Shown piece after piece: positions 1 through 11,679 of a stretch of DNA of 49,423 bases; within the stretch, counting starts at the first letter, position 1, and every line of letters begins with the position of its first letter. This DNA comes from Gymnopilus junonius (taxonomy: Eukaryota > Basidiomycota > Agaricomycetes > Agaricales > Galerinaceae). Position numbers and translations under genes: made by a program. The notes under the pieces are model-generated. The model did no database searches. It worked only from the letters and a program-made list of their open reading frames with translations, and was not told where the DNA came from. The stretch is taken from contig JADNYJ010000256.1 in NCBI GenBank assembly GCA_015501075.1, forward strand, positions 1 to 49,423. The letters are read 5' to 3'.

Positions 1-2036
1 CTTGTCTGATGTGTTCACCATGAAATAGTAGAGTCATCATGAGGTGTTTATGTATGCCTCACTAGAAGTGCCTTCTTGAAGCTCTTCTGCATCATGATTC
101 TATTTCAGGGGATAGAATTCTATTTCTAAATAAGCGTGATACTTAAGGAATAGTTGTGGCCCAAGGTTCTTGGTAAACATATCAGCAATGTTGTCAGCTG
201 TGTCAACTCAATAGAGTTTGATGTTGCCAAGTTTGACTTGTTCCCTTATGTAATGATATCTTACTTCAACATGCTTAATACCCTTTTGAGTGATAGGGTT
301 CTGAGCATTAAAGATAGCACCATTACTGTTACTGTAAAGTGGGATGTAAGGTATGGGAATGCCAAGTTCTGAGAATAGAATCTTGAACCATGCACAATCA
401 TGTGCACAGTTGGAGAGTGCCATGTACTCAGCCATCATTGATGATGTTGATACAAGAGTTTGCATTTTAGACTGCCATTTGATACTAGCATTGGCAAGGG
501 AAAAGAAGTATCCCTGTGTCAATCTGCATTTGTGATCTAACTCTGTTCTATCATCACCATATGAGCATCACAATAGGCATATAAACCAGCATCACTGTTT
601 CCATTGAACACAAGAGCATAATCATGTGTGCCAACTAAGTAGTGCATGATATACATAGCTCAGTTCAGATGTTCATCAGATGGGTTCACAGTGAACTTAG
701 CCATCTGGGTAACAGTGAAAGCTATATTGGGATGTGTTTCTAGCATTAAATATAGCAGAGAACTGATCACCAATTGATATTGGGACCAAAGGGAAGCTAA
801 AGAAGTCCCTTCAAAGGGTTTGGGCTTATACCCAGTAGGTAGTGGAGTTCTAGTGGACTTGGCATTGGTCATGCCAAATTGCTTAAGAATTTTGTCAAGA
901 TAAGGTTTTTGGTCAACATAAGTCTTACTATCCTTGTATCTGATATTCATCTGGAGAAACTCCTGACATAAGCCAAGGTCATGACACTCCCATTCAGTCA
1001 TGAATAGTTGTTTCTTCTCATGGACCATTTTGGTGTTTGGACCTGTGATGATGATATCATCAACATATGCCAACATGATGACAAGGGTCCCATCACTATG
1101 TTTAGCAACAAAGATGCCAGCATTGGCATAAAGGCATGTGAACCTGAGTTCCTTTAAGGATTGATCAAGTTTATACCACCAAGCATATGTGGCTTGTTTT
1201 AGCCCATAGATTGCTCTGTGGAGGCAGAGTACTTTCTTCTCCTGTCCCTTGACAATAAACCCTTTGGGTTGTTCCATGTATAACTTCTTGTCAAGGTTTC
1301 CATAAAGAAATGCAGACTTGACATCAAGGGATTCTACTCTCCACTTTCCTAAAGCAGCTAGAGCCAAAATAGTATGGACTGACTCAAACTAGACAGCTGG
1401 TGAGAAGATCTCATCATAGTCTAGGCTTTCTATTTGGGAAAATCCCTTGGCAACTAGATGGGCTTTTTTATGTCCATTGGACTTAATATTGAAAACCCAA
1501 TGATTTTTAATGGCCTTACAGCCCAGAGAAAGGTCTGCAAGCTCATAGATGTCATGCTTTCGAAGTGCCTTTAGTTCTTTGATCTGAGCATTGTGCCATT
1601 CCTGTTGTTGTTTGGCAGGCAATTGCCAAAGGTCCTTGGTAGTCCAATTACAGACATCCATTGGATCAGGAAGCCTATTATCAGAAATTGCCTTGGAAAG
1701 TAAATAGGCATACCAATGTGCTCCCCCTTCTGCTCCCTTATTGGGATTATATGGGTACATGCTGTCATTGCTAGATGCTGTAGACAAATAAGGATTGGAC
1801 CTTATTGTGCCTAATCTCTTTCAACAATCTTTATTGGACATAGTACCAGGTGGGTATGCATTATCCTCCTTTTGCATAGTAGTCCTCTTACAAGTGCTCC
1901 TTCTTGGGGCTTTGCCTGTAGCTCCCCCTGATGGACCAGCAGTGGGCTTCCATGGTGCTGATAAGCTAGGTAGTTTGGAGGTATGAAAAACAAAATAGAT
2001 TGCTTTTATTTTAACCCAACAAATAAACCTTGACAT
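1..2036 (-). pseudogene. Copia (Ty1-type) polyprotein relic: linker, reverse transcriptase, RNase H
   Basis: Reading right to left, one frame gives a Pro/Ala-rich linker (2036-1824), the reverse transcriptase start (1787-1389), the catalytic part (1367-660) with the Copia motifs LDVKSAFLYG, IYGLKQA and YVDDIIITG, and then RNase H in a shifted frame (522-208), followed by VDTADNIADMFTK, a typical Copia C-terminal signature. The frame is broken by TGA at 1821-1823, TAG at 1386-1388, TGA at 660-662, a frameshift near 555, and TGA at 208-210. Gag, protease and most of integrase are not visible; the element runs off the left window edge. The TGA codons sit where Arg is expected in the family (for example before QARW-type or AMYI-type contexts), suggesting CGA to TGA decay. 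I found no LTR. Dead copy. Confidence 0.9.
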
Positions 2037-3230
2037 GTGTAAGTTCTGGGGGGTGTTTAAGTATCAATGTCTTTTAATTAAGTTCACTTTTATGAAGTTT
2101 TACAATGAAATGTATGGGTTTTTAGATAGAGGATCTCTTTAATTGAATATCTGTCTTAGAACTTCTCTGAACTTTGAATTATCTCTTCTTGAGATAAAAC
2201 TAGACTCTGGCTATGATTCTGGACTAAAAGACTTCATACTTTTGTAGCTGAGTGATGCTCTGTCTACTCCCAACTACTCAACTAGGTCCTAACTTGTGTA
2301 TAAAGCCTTTGCTTAATTTATCTCTATTCTGAGCTCAATTCTTAAGTTTGTCTGAAGCTCTATGCACTTTTATATCAATCAAATGTCTTTCTATTTTCTA
2401 AGTTAGAAGCCAGATGCTCGATTGTATTGCTATGACTCAAGGGGTGCTGTCTGCTTGCTTTTCTACACTAATTCTACTGGCTTATATACTGTTTTTTAGA
2501 GGTCTTACTAAAGCTACATTAATAAGTGCTGTGTAATTAATTATCTCATCATTGGTCTGCTTCAGAGTGAAGGGAATTATGCCATTGGCAGGGCATATTC
2601 ATCAAGCACTGAATATTTAATGCATTGCCATTTAAGGCATTTACCAGATTAATATTCCTGCTGTTGCAATCTTGCAACAGCCGGTACATTATAGCATCCT
2701 TAATATTTTATCTGCATTGCAGAGGACTTGTATGAGCCCTCAGGGGGTGGCTAATGTGTCTGGGACAGGTGTAAACTCATTGGTTTACAAGGTAGCACAA
2801 GGGGACAAGTGCCTTTGCCTCACTTCTTCATATTACTAAAAATAGCACCTGCTCTGATATCAATCATTGTGGATTATTCCACTTCTGGTTATATTCCTCC
2901 AGATGGTAAAAATAGATTACACCACTTCAGAGAATTGACTTGTTTTGGCTGCCATTCCACATTCTATATCAGGCCAAAAGGCTTTTCCCATTGTCTGTGC
3001 ACATTTCTGCATCCCTTGGTATTTATTTTAAATAGCTCGAGGCCCCTACTAGTGTGTAAGGACTGTAGTAATCTGCTTTCATATCTTATAATAAATGATT
3101 AATGACTACTGGTTTATTTGAGTATATCATAATCATTGTATCTTCTGATATCAAGCTTTTAATGTGGTTTTCTCAAGTATATTTGGGGTGTCTAAGCTCA
3201 GGAAGGCTATCAACAACCTATATTAATTTA
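2037..3230. other. AT-rich stretch with no recognisable gene
   Basis: No open frame here looks like a protein I know, on either strand. The stretch is AT-rich and almost free of CpG. A short perfect palindrome, CTGTTGCAA...TTGCAACAG, lies near 2,660-2,680. It may be old Copia integrase/LTR debris or another decayed repeat; I cannot tell. Confidence 0.4.
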
Positions 3231-5265
3231 TAGAGATGGCCAAAAATTATGGGGATGGCCCATTTTCACACATAGCCATGTAACAGTCTCATCAACACCA
3301 CACCTATCCCAGTGTGGGAAGTGAGGGGTATAGTGCAGTAGGAGCATCATTCATCAGCAAGAATGAACAGCTACTGGGGAGGCAGGCATGTGCACCAGCA
3401 CAGGCAATGCATGTCTGCTGCACCCCTGCTCACTGCACACTGTTGGCCACATACAGCAGCTGTGAGAGCAATGCTCAGCAACTGCTCACACTCATGTATG
3501 ATGAGGTGGCAGTAGGAGGGGAAGGGATGGTCATGGCCATGTCCCAGATGGTCCTCAAGCTCACTCATGCACATAAGGGCCATGGCAGCTCCAAAGGGGA
3601 GCACTGAGGCTGAATCCATTCAACTCATGCTTGAAGCAAGGAAGGGGCACAGGCAGAGGTGGCAGTAGCATTGGCAGCAGAGATGATCACTGAATACTAG
3701 CTCAACTGATACTTGCATATGAGAAGCTGGCTGAGGTGGTTTGGGCCTCTGATGATGACAATGCCACTACCAGCTTGTGTTTACAATCAGGTGGACATGG
3801 AGTGGCAGTGAAGGCATCATCATCAAGCATCCATAGAGCAGAACAGGAGGATAACCCACCTCCAGCTCACTCTTGAGTGCGAGGGAGGTGGGGGTATGAA
3901 GATGGTGATCAGGCAGTGGGATGTCCTCCTTTGGCTCACTCTTGCAGCAAGGGAGGTGGATAGGCATTGAACATGCCACTAGCAGTAGATAGACCTAAGA
4001 AAGAGAAAGAAAATATTAGTAATAAGATTGAAAAAGGAAAAAAAAGAAAGAATATGCTTGCATAAAGTCATGAGCACATCCTTGGATGTACCTGGCAGGC
4101 CTCCCTCTTCTAGGGTCCCCCTTGTGCTATTCAAACCTCAACCTTTCAAAGAAAGTCCACATCCTTACATGAGGGAGGGGCAGTGTAGCAGCAAGATGAG
4201 GAGTGGGAAAGATGAGAGAGAGGAGGAAAAAGATGAGGTTGGCAACACAGTTGATTGCATTCAGAGTTTGCTGGCCTGCAGTCTGCAGGCTGACCTCATC
4301 CTCTAAAATATATTAACCTCTCCAAGTCTTCAGCAAACACAATCATTGTTATGTTCAATAACACATGATCATGTTTTGTTGAATGAGCAGGAGTGGGAAT
4401 ATTGAAAGGTAAAGTTCAATATTCCCACTGGTCACATGACACAATCTACAAAGGCAAGTTGAACTTTGAAGGTCAACTTGCTCTTGTCATATGACCTCTA
4501 TCATCATCCATCCTTGCCTGCCTCTCCCTTCCCTTCCCTCATTCTTGCCTCTTCTCTGCCCCAACCATGAGTGCATAAGCCCTTGATGGGCAAGTATGTG
4601 CATCCATTGTAGGAGCACCTTTGGTCTGGTCTGGCCCTGCCCCTTCCTTGCCCTTCCTTGCCTCTGAGTTCCTCCTTGCCTCTTGTCTCTTCCTACTCCA
4701 CTGCCTTACCTTGCAGCTCAATGTCACATGGCCCTTGATATGCTACATCATACATCACAGCAGTGCCACTGGCAGGCACTGATGATGACACACCCTCTCA
4801 TTGACTACACACAGTGTCTGCCATGTCACAGGTGTGTCCTTGCCCCCTCTCAGTATTGACCATTGCTAACAAAGGTATGCACCCAGCCTGCTGATTTGTT
4901 AGATTCCACATCTATCCCTGATGCCCTTCTTTAACTCTCACCCCCAGCCTATGACATGTCACTTGTAGGCCATGACTGCACCCTGTCATTGCTGCTAACC
5001 AGCAGCAGATCTGCCACATCATGAGTAAGCTCTACCTCCCATTTTTGAATGTATACACATCTGACAAGCCCATGTAGTTGCCATCACTCCTCTTTGTGTG
5101 CCATCTATGACCCAGCAACCATTTCTCTCTGCCATTATGCCATGTGCATGCTGTCTCCCTTTTTGTCTTCTCTTGTAGCTGCTATCCTGACCCTCACTTT
5201 GGTCACACATCATGTTTGGTAAGCTTACCATTTCTATGAGTTGTTTTATAATTCAGTACTTTTCA
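3231..5265. other. CpG-poor degenerate sequence, no supported gene
   Basis: Several 60-97 codon open frames exist on both strands (for example 3314-3607 plus and 3371-3619 minus), but they overlap antisense, are composed of CAT/CAG-like low-complexity residues and show no domain. CpG is nearly absent. Two hairpins (4,393-4,481) are the only clear structure. Probably decayed transposon or intergenic sequence. Confidence 0.4.
4393..4481. repeat. Two adjacent hairpins
   Basis: GTGGGAATATTGAA (4393-4406) pairs perfectly with TTCAATATTCCCAC (4415-4428) around an 8-nt loop. Twenty-five bases on, GCAAGTTGA (4454-4462) pairs with TCAACTTGC (4473-4481). No flanking gene explains them. They could be subterminal hairpins of a decayed DNA element. 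Confidence 0.6.
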
Positions 5266-6675
5266 GTCCCCCACAGAATCCTGAAGGACTAGCAGGATTC
5301 CTGAGGATTCCTGAGGGCTCCTAAGGACTCTAAGGACTAATATGATGTACATGACCTAAACAGTGTACAATCATTGTTGTGACTTGTCACATTACCTGAT
5401 AAGCTATTTCTCTTACAGAAATAGCTAAGCATTAATTATTATATAATAATTTGCATGTTAAATTAGTAGAGGCCAAAAGGCTTATAATGTAGAATATAAA
5501 ATAATAGTAATCTCTTAGATATGCTGATGTAATCTAGCCTCTGGACTGGCTGATCACTTACATTTTCTCTTATATCTACATAAAATACTAGTGATCATCT
5601 GTAAGGTCAGACTGACCTCTGATGCTGACTATATCAAGTTAGTTCTATTTGTCTAACTAAACAAAAGTACTGAGTATTATATTAGCAAAGTGGATCTATT
5701 AATATAAAACCAGCTATAAATCACATATACTAAAAATACTTATCTAAATCTTAAAAAAATAAAGTCAAGTCCTTAGGAATCCTCAGGACTCACTTGAAAT
5801 TAGATCTTGAGCAGGTAAGCAAAATTAACACAACTCACCAGGATTGAACCAAGAACCCTCAAGCACTGCATAAGCATAGCTCTATGCCATAAGTAACCTA
5901 CCAACTACACTACTATAGCCATAAAATTTTTAAAACTTTCTTCTATATATACCCCCCTTCTGTATATATCTTTCAATAATTATCCTCCTTCTCAAAGCTA
6001 TTTTTGGTACTCTCTTATCAGCCTTTTATACTGCTTTTCATATTATCCTCTTTAAAAAGTCTATTTTTAACTTCAGACTACTTTTTAATTATTGTTTTAT
6101 TATATTTATAGTAAAACTGATCTTTTTATATGCCTAGCCCCTTATTTGAGCTATTTTTGATACTCTTTGAAATCAAATATAATATAAATAAATAAATAAA
6201 TATTTTTAGAATTTCTGTATTTAATTTATCACTGGCTTTTTAAAAGTTTTTTGCATTTTTCTCACTGATGGTGCAAGCTAACGACATCATGTGACCAGAT
6301 TTGGAATTAGTATTGTCATTTGCATCATTTCTATTTATAATACTTTTCTGGACAATGACATTTATCATATCACATTAATATTTCTGACCTTGACATATTA
6401 TATTAATAATTAAGACTATTTGATTATCTGACATCAGTTTTCCTTTTTTAGTAATCTTAAAATAGACTATTAACATAGGAAACTATGTATTATATTACAT
6501 TAACTATATTTCAACTGTTATTTATATATAGTCCTGTTGAGTCCTTATTGCCCATCCTCAGGCTTTTCAAAATTCCTCAGGACTATACCCCCCCAGGACT
6601 GTCAAATTTGGCTGGTGCCTCTGCCATATTTGAGTCCTGAAAATCCTCAGAAATCCTCAGGAATCCGTGGGGGAC
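5266..6675. mobile_element. 1.4-kb inverted-repeat DNA element (non-autonomous)
   Basis: The left end reads GTCCCCCACAGAATCCTGAA and the reverse complement of the right end reads GTCCCCCACGGATTCCTGAG, giving imperfect terminal inverted repeats. Inside each end are repeated AGGATTCCTGAGG-like motifs (5,270-5,335 and 6,610-6,665), as seen for subterminal transposase-binding repeats of cut-and-paste elements. No coding sequence is visible. A clear target-site duplication could not be found, so the superfamily is not assigned. The interior is AT-rich and contains a tRNA-like unit on the minus strand, so it looks composite. Confidence 0.6.
5835..5925 (-). repeat. tRNA-like unit, probable SINE relic
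   Basis: On the minus strand an A-box-like TAGTGTAGTTGG (5912-5901) is followed 62 nt later by a perfect B-box core GGTTCAATCC (5850-5841). This is the internal RNA polymerase III promoter layout of tRNAs and tRNA-derived SINEs. The acceptor ends do not pair and the T-stem is mostly wobble, so it is not a working tRNA gene. It lies inside the inverted-repeat element at 5,266-6,675. Confidence 0.4.
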
Positions 6676-7439
6676 AACAAAGACCTCTTATAATTGCTGA
6701 TCACTTATTTCTTCTAGGTCTGACCCTCCATCATGTAATGTCTTATTGCATGATGTGAAGACAGTTTAGTATAGCCAGTGTTCAGTGTAGTTACTGCACA
6801 TGACCCAGATGTCAGCCAATTTCAGTTGCTGCATGGACTGTACATCCATCAGTCTTAATTCTGACAAAATTTTTGTTTTAATCAATCATTGTACATCTTA
6901 AGTGTGTTTTACTTGAGTCCTCTGTTTTTTTTTCATTCCTGCAACAGCTGCAGTGAATTTTTTTCTGGTGAGGCCCAAAATAGACTCTTCACATGGCAGC
7001 TGTCCAGATGTGGGAATCACTCTGCCAAGGCCCCAGCTATGACATTCACTGATAGCCAAGATAAGAATTGGCTCTTTTAGCTTCAACTCTCATTATCCTT
7101 GCTCATTTCTGCTCATTGTCCAGAGGCATTGCAAGTGCATTGCACCCTCATATGTCTTTCAAACTTGTATAAAGTGTGTTAAAAAGCTTATTTTTATGTG
7201 TTTTATGTCTAGGATTTCTTTGGGCAACTGCACTTGCTATGTTGTCTGTCTCAGCCAAATTCCTGACTTGTGATGACTGTGAAACAATGAGAGGATTTGA
7301 GGTGGTGGTGAGAGGGGGAAGAGGTGTTGTAATGGTTTGTGGTTGCACTTGCCTGGAGAGTGGTCTAGGGTGAGGTCATTCTAGTATGCCAAAAGTAACA
7401 TGGCACATAGTGTTCCATTCCTCATCAAATCTGGTTGGT
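6676..7439. other. No recognisable gene; region downstream of the pogo transposase end
   Basis: Short open frames on both strands (for example 6889-7080, 7176-7373) show no domain and lack codon bias. This is where the 3' flank and terminal inverted repeat of the pogo-type element should lie, but I could not match it to the sequence upstream of 15,005. Confidence 0.35.
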
Positions 7440-8139
7440 GTTCCCAGGTCCCCCTCCTCCTCTAGTCCTTCACTTGAAGTTATAGCCCTGCCTCTACCAT
7501 GACCCCTGGCTCTACCTCACCCTCAACCTTGCCCCCTTGCATTTTCTTTCTCTACTTTTTCTGCCACCTTTTGTCTTGTTTTCTCCTCCCTTGCCTTTCA
7601 CTTCTCTTCCAGTTCTGCTGCCTTCTCATCAGCCTTCCTTTGCCTTTTCTCCTCTTGCTTTCACTTCTTCTCCTCCTGCTCCACCTTTTTTATTGTTTGT
7701 GTCTCCTCTCATTCCATCTTCTTTAATTCCTGTGCTGCTGCTTTCTTGGCCCTTCTCCGTTTGTCAGCTGCTTCCTTCTTCACATCCTCAATCAATTTCT
7801 GATGCTGTTTCAAGGCTCCTTTGAAGGCTGGATCCTTCATAACCCCTTTCCACATCCCTCTCAATTCAGCAAGTGCCAATTCCTGCAAGTTTTCCTCTGA
7901 CATCATATGACAAGGGTTAGAGGATGAATAAGTTTTCTTTTTGTGAGTTTCCTTCCTATACAAAATCCTCTATAGCCACCCATTCTCATCTCTCATCAGC
8001 ACTTTGATAGTGTGATCCCTTTCCAGTTGGACCCTGACCTTGTCAAGAAGGGCCCACAACTGCTTGTTTTCCTTTCAGAGTTCTACTCAGCCAATGTTAG
8101 GTAGCAGGGGTGTGGGAGGTCAGCTAATTTATAGCACTG
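7440..8139 (-). pseudogene. C-terminal coiled-coil exon of the pogo-type transposase, cut off by Gypsy-1
   Basis: The minus strand encodes a charged, Lys/Glu/Ala-rich coiled coil: KENKQLWALLDKVRVQLERD (about 8072-8013), then a basic stretch, then 7963-7709 ending in a KEAADKRRRAKKAAAQ-like helix, and further Arg/Glu/Lys-rich remnants to about 7,440. Fungal pogo-like transposases often end with such an acidic/basic helical tail. It joins the main transposase body at 13,442-15,005 once Gypsy-1 (8,140-13,441) is removed: the frame runs through the CACTG duplication into KLADLPHPC. Internal TGA/TAG stops and at least one frameshift (near 8,095) mean it was decaying too. The plus-strand Leu/Pro-rich frames at 7499-7824 are its antisense shadow. 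Confidence 0.65.
8135..8139. repeat. Target-site duplication of Gypsy-1 (CACTG), left copy
   Basis: CACTG at 8135-8139 directly precedes the TGTTATGAC start of the left LTR. The same five bases follow the right LTR at 13442-13446. A 5-bp duplication is standard for LTR retrotransposon integration. Confidence 0.9.
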
Positions 8140-8638
8140 TGTTATGACTTTAATGATTGAACTTAATCTGGTGAGACTAAGTCAAGCATAGTGGTCATAG
8201 AGGTCATTTGATGAAGTCTGCTAAGGTATTGTCTTTGATAGAAGATTGCCTTAGTGGTTCAAGTTCACTCTGGTAATTACTAGAGATGATATTCTCAAGA
8301 ACTAGCTAAAGAACATGGCTAGTAAACTACAGTTTATATAGACTTTGAGCCTAAGTAATAAATAGCTAAAACACAGATGAAACTAGGGGAGGAATAGGGA
8401 TGATCATCAGAGTAAGGGATGATCATCATAAAAGAAAGATTGTTCACATAAATGAGGTTTCAAGAAAAGATGAAGGAAAGAAATGATCATCAAGGTAAGG
8501 CAGTGTCAGGGATGATGATCATGAATGGAAATGTTGTCTGCATAAGGAAAGAAAGGAAAAGAAAGGAGAAATAGAAGAGATGATGGTCCAGTCACCAGTT
8601 GAGTCTTGATGAGATAAGATAAAGGAGAAAATCATAAT
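8140..8638 (-). repeat. Gypsy-1 3' LTR
   Basis: This copy is base-for-base like 12943-13441 over about the first 440 bp. Differences cluster in the last 60 bp, including the terminal CATAATA instead of CATAACA. Confidence 0.93.
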
Positions 8639-8861
8639 ATTACCCCCCTTCTAAAATTGAAGTCCCTGACTTCAATAATGCAGCTCTCCAGTCATGTTGT
8701 TCTCAGTATCTGTTCTATGCCAATCATAGTATTGGCCATTCCAAGCCCAGTCATCATCCCCCAGAATCACTGAATCTGGGTCATTGATTTCAGCTTGTGA
8801 AAGCTGAAACACATATCCTAAGAATGTTCCATCACTCTGTCAGATTGGTTGTCACACACAG

Positions 8862-9640
8862 TCCACCAAATTATGGCCAGGTGCAGTCTGTCGACAGTGT
8901 TGACAGTGATAGTATCTGCACTGGGCCTGCCAGTGGTTCAGGCTGTTGCAGGCAAAACACCTTCCAACTTGAGGACAGGGTTGGAAGGGGGTTGGTGGAT
9001 GGTTTCGTACATATGGAGGGGGTATGGAGTCAGCAGTAGGGGCATTTCATTGGGTGTAGGTGGCAGGGGTTGGTCTAGCAGGGACAATGACAGGTGGGGT
9101 CGGCAGTGGTGGGGGAGCATTGGAGTGAGTCAGAATGGGTCTTGGGGGGCAGTTGTCAAGGGAGATGGTGTTGACAACTTGTTTGTTATGAGGAGGAATG
9201 GTCAGGTTGGTCTGAATGTGGAGGTGGCAGTGGCAGGGTGTTCCCTTCATTGTCTGCTGCTGATGAGAAGGGGTTCAATGGCATGCTCGAGTCTAAAGCA
9301 CTTGAGTTCCTCAAACATTTCGAGGGATTTTGCATATGCCTCTTGGATGATCTTTTAGTGGCGGTCAGTTCAGTCAATTTTGAGTTTGAATCTTCAAAGT
9401 GTGTTGTAAAGGAGGGGGTTCAGTATGAGCATTTCAAGTGCCATCTGATAGTGGTGGGGTTCTTTCAGGAACTCGTAGAGTTCCTTGTGGGAGAGACACT
9501 GGAAATGAATGAAGTCCAGCAAATTTAAAAAGTCCTCAGTGGACTGGATGGGGGCATGTATGATAGGATAGGGGTGTGGGTGAGATGAGGTTGAGGGGTA
9601 GTCATTTGGGTCAGGGGTTGATTCATGCAATGGTGCATAT
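8862..9640 (-). pseudogene. Gypsy-1 zinc-knuckle tail in place of integrase
   Basis: Past the RNase H signature QARWSLFLSEY the same frame continues into APLHESTPDPNDYPSTSS and a helical segment (to 9394) instead of an integrase. After frame breaks it goes on through a Pro-rich stretch (9377-9047) to a double zinc knuckle: CFACNSLNHWQAQC (C-x2-C-x4-H-x4-C, starting 8959) and then CQHCRQTAPGHNLVDC (C-x2-C-x6-H-x4-C), with a stop at 8862-8864. Zinc knuckles of this form bind nucleic acid and normally sit in Gag, not after RNase H. It may be a captured host or Gag-like sequence. I do not know its function; several stops make it inactive in this copy. Confidence 0.6.
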
Positions 9641-11087
9641 TCTGACAGGAATAATGACCATCTTGCTTGTCATCTGTTCAGTTTCTGAGTACTCCTGAAG
9701 TACATCAGATTCTTGTGGTCTGAATAGATGGTAGTTGTGAATACCAATCCTTGAATGTAGTGTCACCATTCTTTAAGGGATCAGATCATGGCCAATAATT
9801 CTCTGTCATAAATCTCATAGTTTCTCTCAGTGGGAGAGAATGTCTTTGAGATGAATGCCACTGGGTGTTGGCCTCCATTGCTATTGAACTGGGTTAATAC
9901 TGCTCCGGATGCATACTTAGATGCATCACATTTGATTTGAAATGGTTTTGTGGTGTCCAGCATGGTTAAGACAGGTTCTTCCATAAATTTCCATTTAAGC
10001 ATTTCAAAGGCTTTCTTGGCATCTCCATTCCATGTGAAGCTTTGGTCTTTCTTTAATAGTTCATTAAGTGCATGAGCTATTTCTGAATATTTCATGATGA
10101 AGCATCTGTAAAAGTTTCCAAATCCTAGGAAGGATCTGACTTGTTTTACATTCTTTGGTTCTGGCCAGTCAGCTATACTGCTGAGTTTTGAGGGATCCAT
10201 GGAGATTGTTCCTTCTTGGATAATCATTCCAAGATAGTTGATTTTCATCTGGGCAAATGCACATTTTTCCAGTTTCAAATACAGGTCATTATCTTTGAGT
10301 ATTTGAAGTACTTCCTTTGTTATCTGTTCTAGGTTCTTCTTATCTTTGTGAAAGATAAGAATGTCATCCATGTAGATGATGACAAAACCTTGGTGTACGA
10401 TGTCCTTGAACATTGAGTCCATCATTGACTGGAAGGTTGCCAGAGAATTGCACATGCCAAAGAACATGACTGTCAGTTCAAATAGTCCTTTATTTGTCTT
10501 GAAGGCTGCCTTCCATTGGTCACTGGTTCTGATCCTAACATTATTGTATCCCCATCAGACATCAAGTTTGGTGAAGTACTTGGATCCTTTGAGTTTATCC
10601 ATGAGTTTGGGGATCAGGGGAATTTCAGATACCAATAATCTTGACAAGGTCTAAGTTTTCCATCCTTCTTTGCTATGAAAAAGAAGGGGGAAGCCATGGG
10701 TGATTTAGACAGTCTAATAAAGCCTTTCTTTAGGTTTTCTTCCAAAAATTTATCCAATTCAGTATCCTCTGAAGGTGTTAGGGGATACATCTTGAAAACC
10801 TTTGGTTGGAAACCTTCCTTGAGTTTGATCTTGTGGTCCCAAGATCAAGATCCAGGGAATCAGTTGGCTGTGTCCTTGTCAAAGAGGTCCAGGTATTCAT
10901 GGTATTCCAGTGGGATCATTTCCTTGAGCAGCTTTTCTTCTTTCTTTGCATCATGTTTCTGAGCAAAGATTTGAGAAGAAGTTAGTTTTGCATTGATCCA
11001 TATTTTGTTGTCATCCTTGGGGATGTTCCAAATTTCCTTTGTTTCTATAGTGGGTTCATTACCTAAAAAGGAAATAATCAAGTCCAA
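9641..11087 (-). pseudogene. Gypsy-1 reverse transcriptase and RNase H
   Basis: The stretch 11087-10860 gives the region before RT. Broken frames around 10,860-10,470 hold RT blocks such as [11 protein letters not shown]. The long frame 10467-9781 has VIIYMDDILIF (the YxDD catalytic motif), the Gypsy motifs SFLGFGNFYRCFI and PFQIKCDAS, and the RNase H start GAVLTQ...HPVAFISKTFSPTERNYE. The stop at 9781-9783 is TGA between AMI and SLKEW, where the family has Arg; another TGA follows in NR-QARW near 9,685. Both look like CGA to TGA changes. RNase H runs directly into the zinc-knuckle tail in the same frame (10467 and 9630 are in phase). Confidence 0.9.
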
Positions 11088-11365
11088 GGAGTTGTCCAGT
11101 TGATTGATCTGTTGAGTTTCCTCATCAGGTACTTCTTCTACTTTAGAAGAAGTAGTGGTTTCCCTGTTGAGTATAACTCATCCATTTGTCCAATTGATCT
11201 CCAGGTTGTTTTCAGAGAACCATGGAAAGCCTAGGATTACCTTTTGCTTTCCTAGTCCAGTGACCAGCAATCATTCCATTCAGGGGTGTCCATCGATGTT
11301 GAGTTTTAGATGATGTATCGCTTGATGGTTCCTTTCTTGTTTGGGGTACCATCTATGTTGAATAC

Positions 11366-11587
11366 TCAAATTTCATTTTCCAAGGCCTTTGTTTCCAGGT
11401 TGTGTTTCTTCACAAAGTTCTGGTTGATGAACTTCCCTTTTGCTCCAGTGTCTTCTAGAGTGGTTCTGGCAATTTTTATTCTGTTCTCAGTCTCGAATGA
11501 AAATAGCAATAATAAGGATTTATTTTCAATCTGAGCCAAGACTACAGAATAAATATCAAGAGAAGGAGTTGCATACATTGGTCTCAT
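11366..11587 (-). pseudogene. Gypsy-1 aspartic protease region
   Basis: The frame contains TTLEDTGAKGKFINQNFVKK. D-T-G-A followed by a hydrophobic beta strand is the retropepsin active-site pattern (DTGA/DSGA). Position between the Gag zinc knuckle and RT agrees. The polyprotein frame is interrupted on both sides, so the protease is not translated as part of an intact Gag-Pol here. Confidence 0.7.
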
Positions 11588-11679
11588 GCATCTCCTTAGT
11601 GAAAACCCTCTTGGTCTCCTATTTCAAATACTTCTTCTCATTCTTCTTCTGTAAGGTTCTGCATTAAGGACCTGATGTG

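Noticed and set aside
3314..3619. Overlapping 97- and 82-codon frames on both strands
   Set aside because: Mutually antisense, low-complexity, no domain, no splice context, in a degenerate CpG-poor block.
5835..5925. Functional tRNA gene
   Set aside because: A- and B-box are present, but the acceptor stem does not pair, the T-stem is mostly wobble and the spacing is too long for a standard tRNA.
7499..7824. Leu/Pro-rich plus-strand open frames
   Set aside because: They are the antisense of the Lys/Glu-rich coiled-coil tail of the pogo transposase; low-complexity antisense frames stay open easily.
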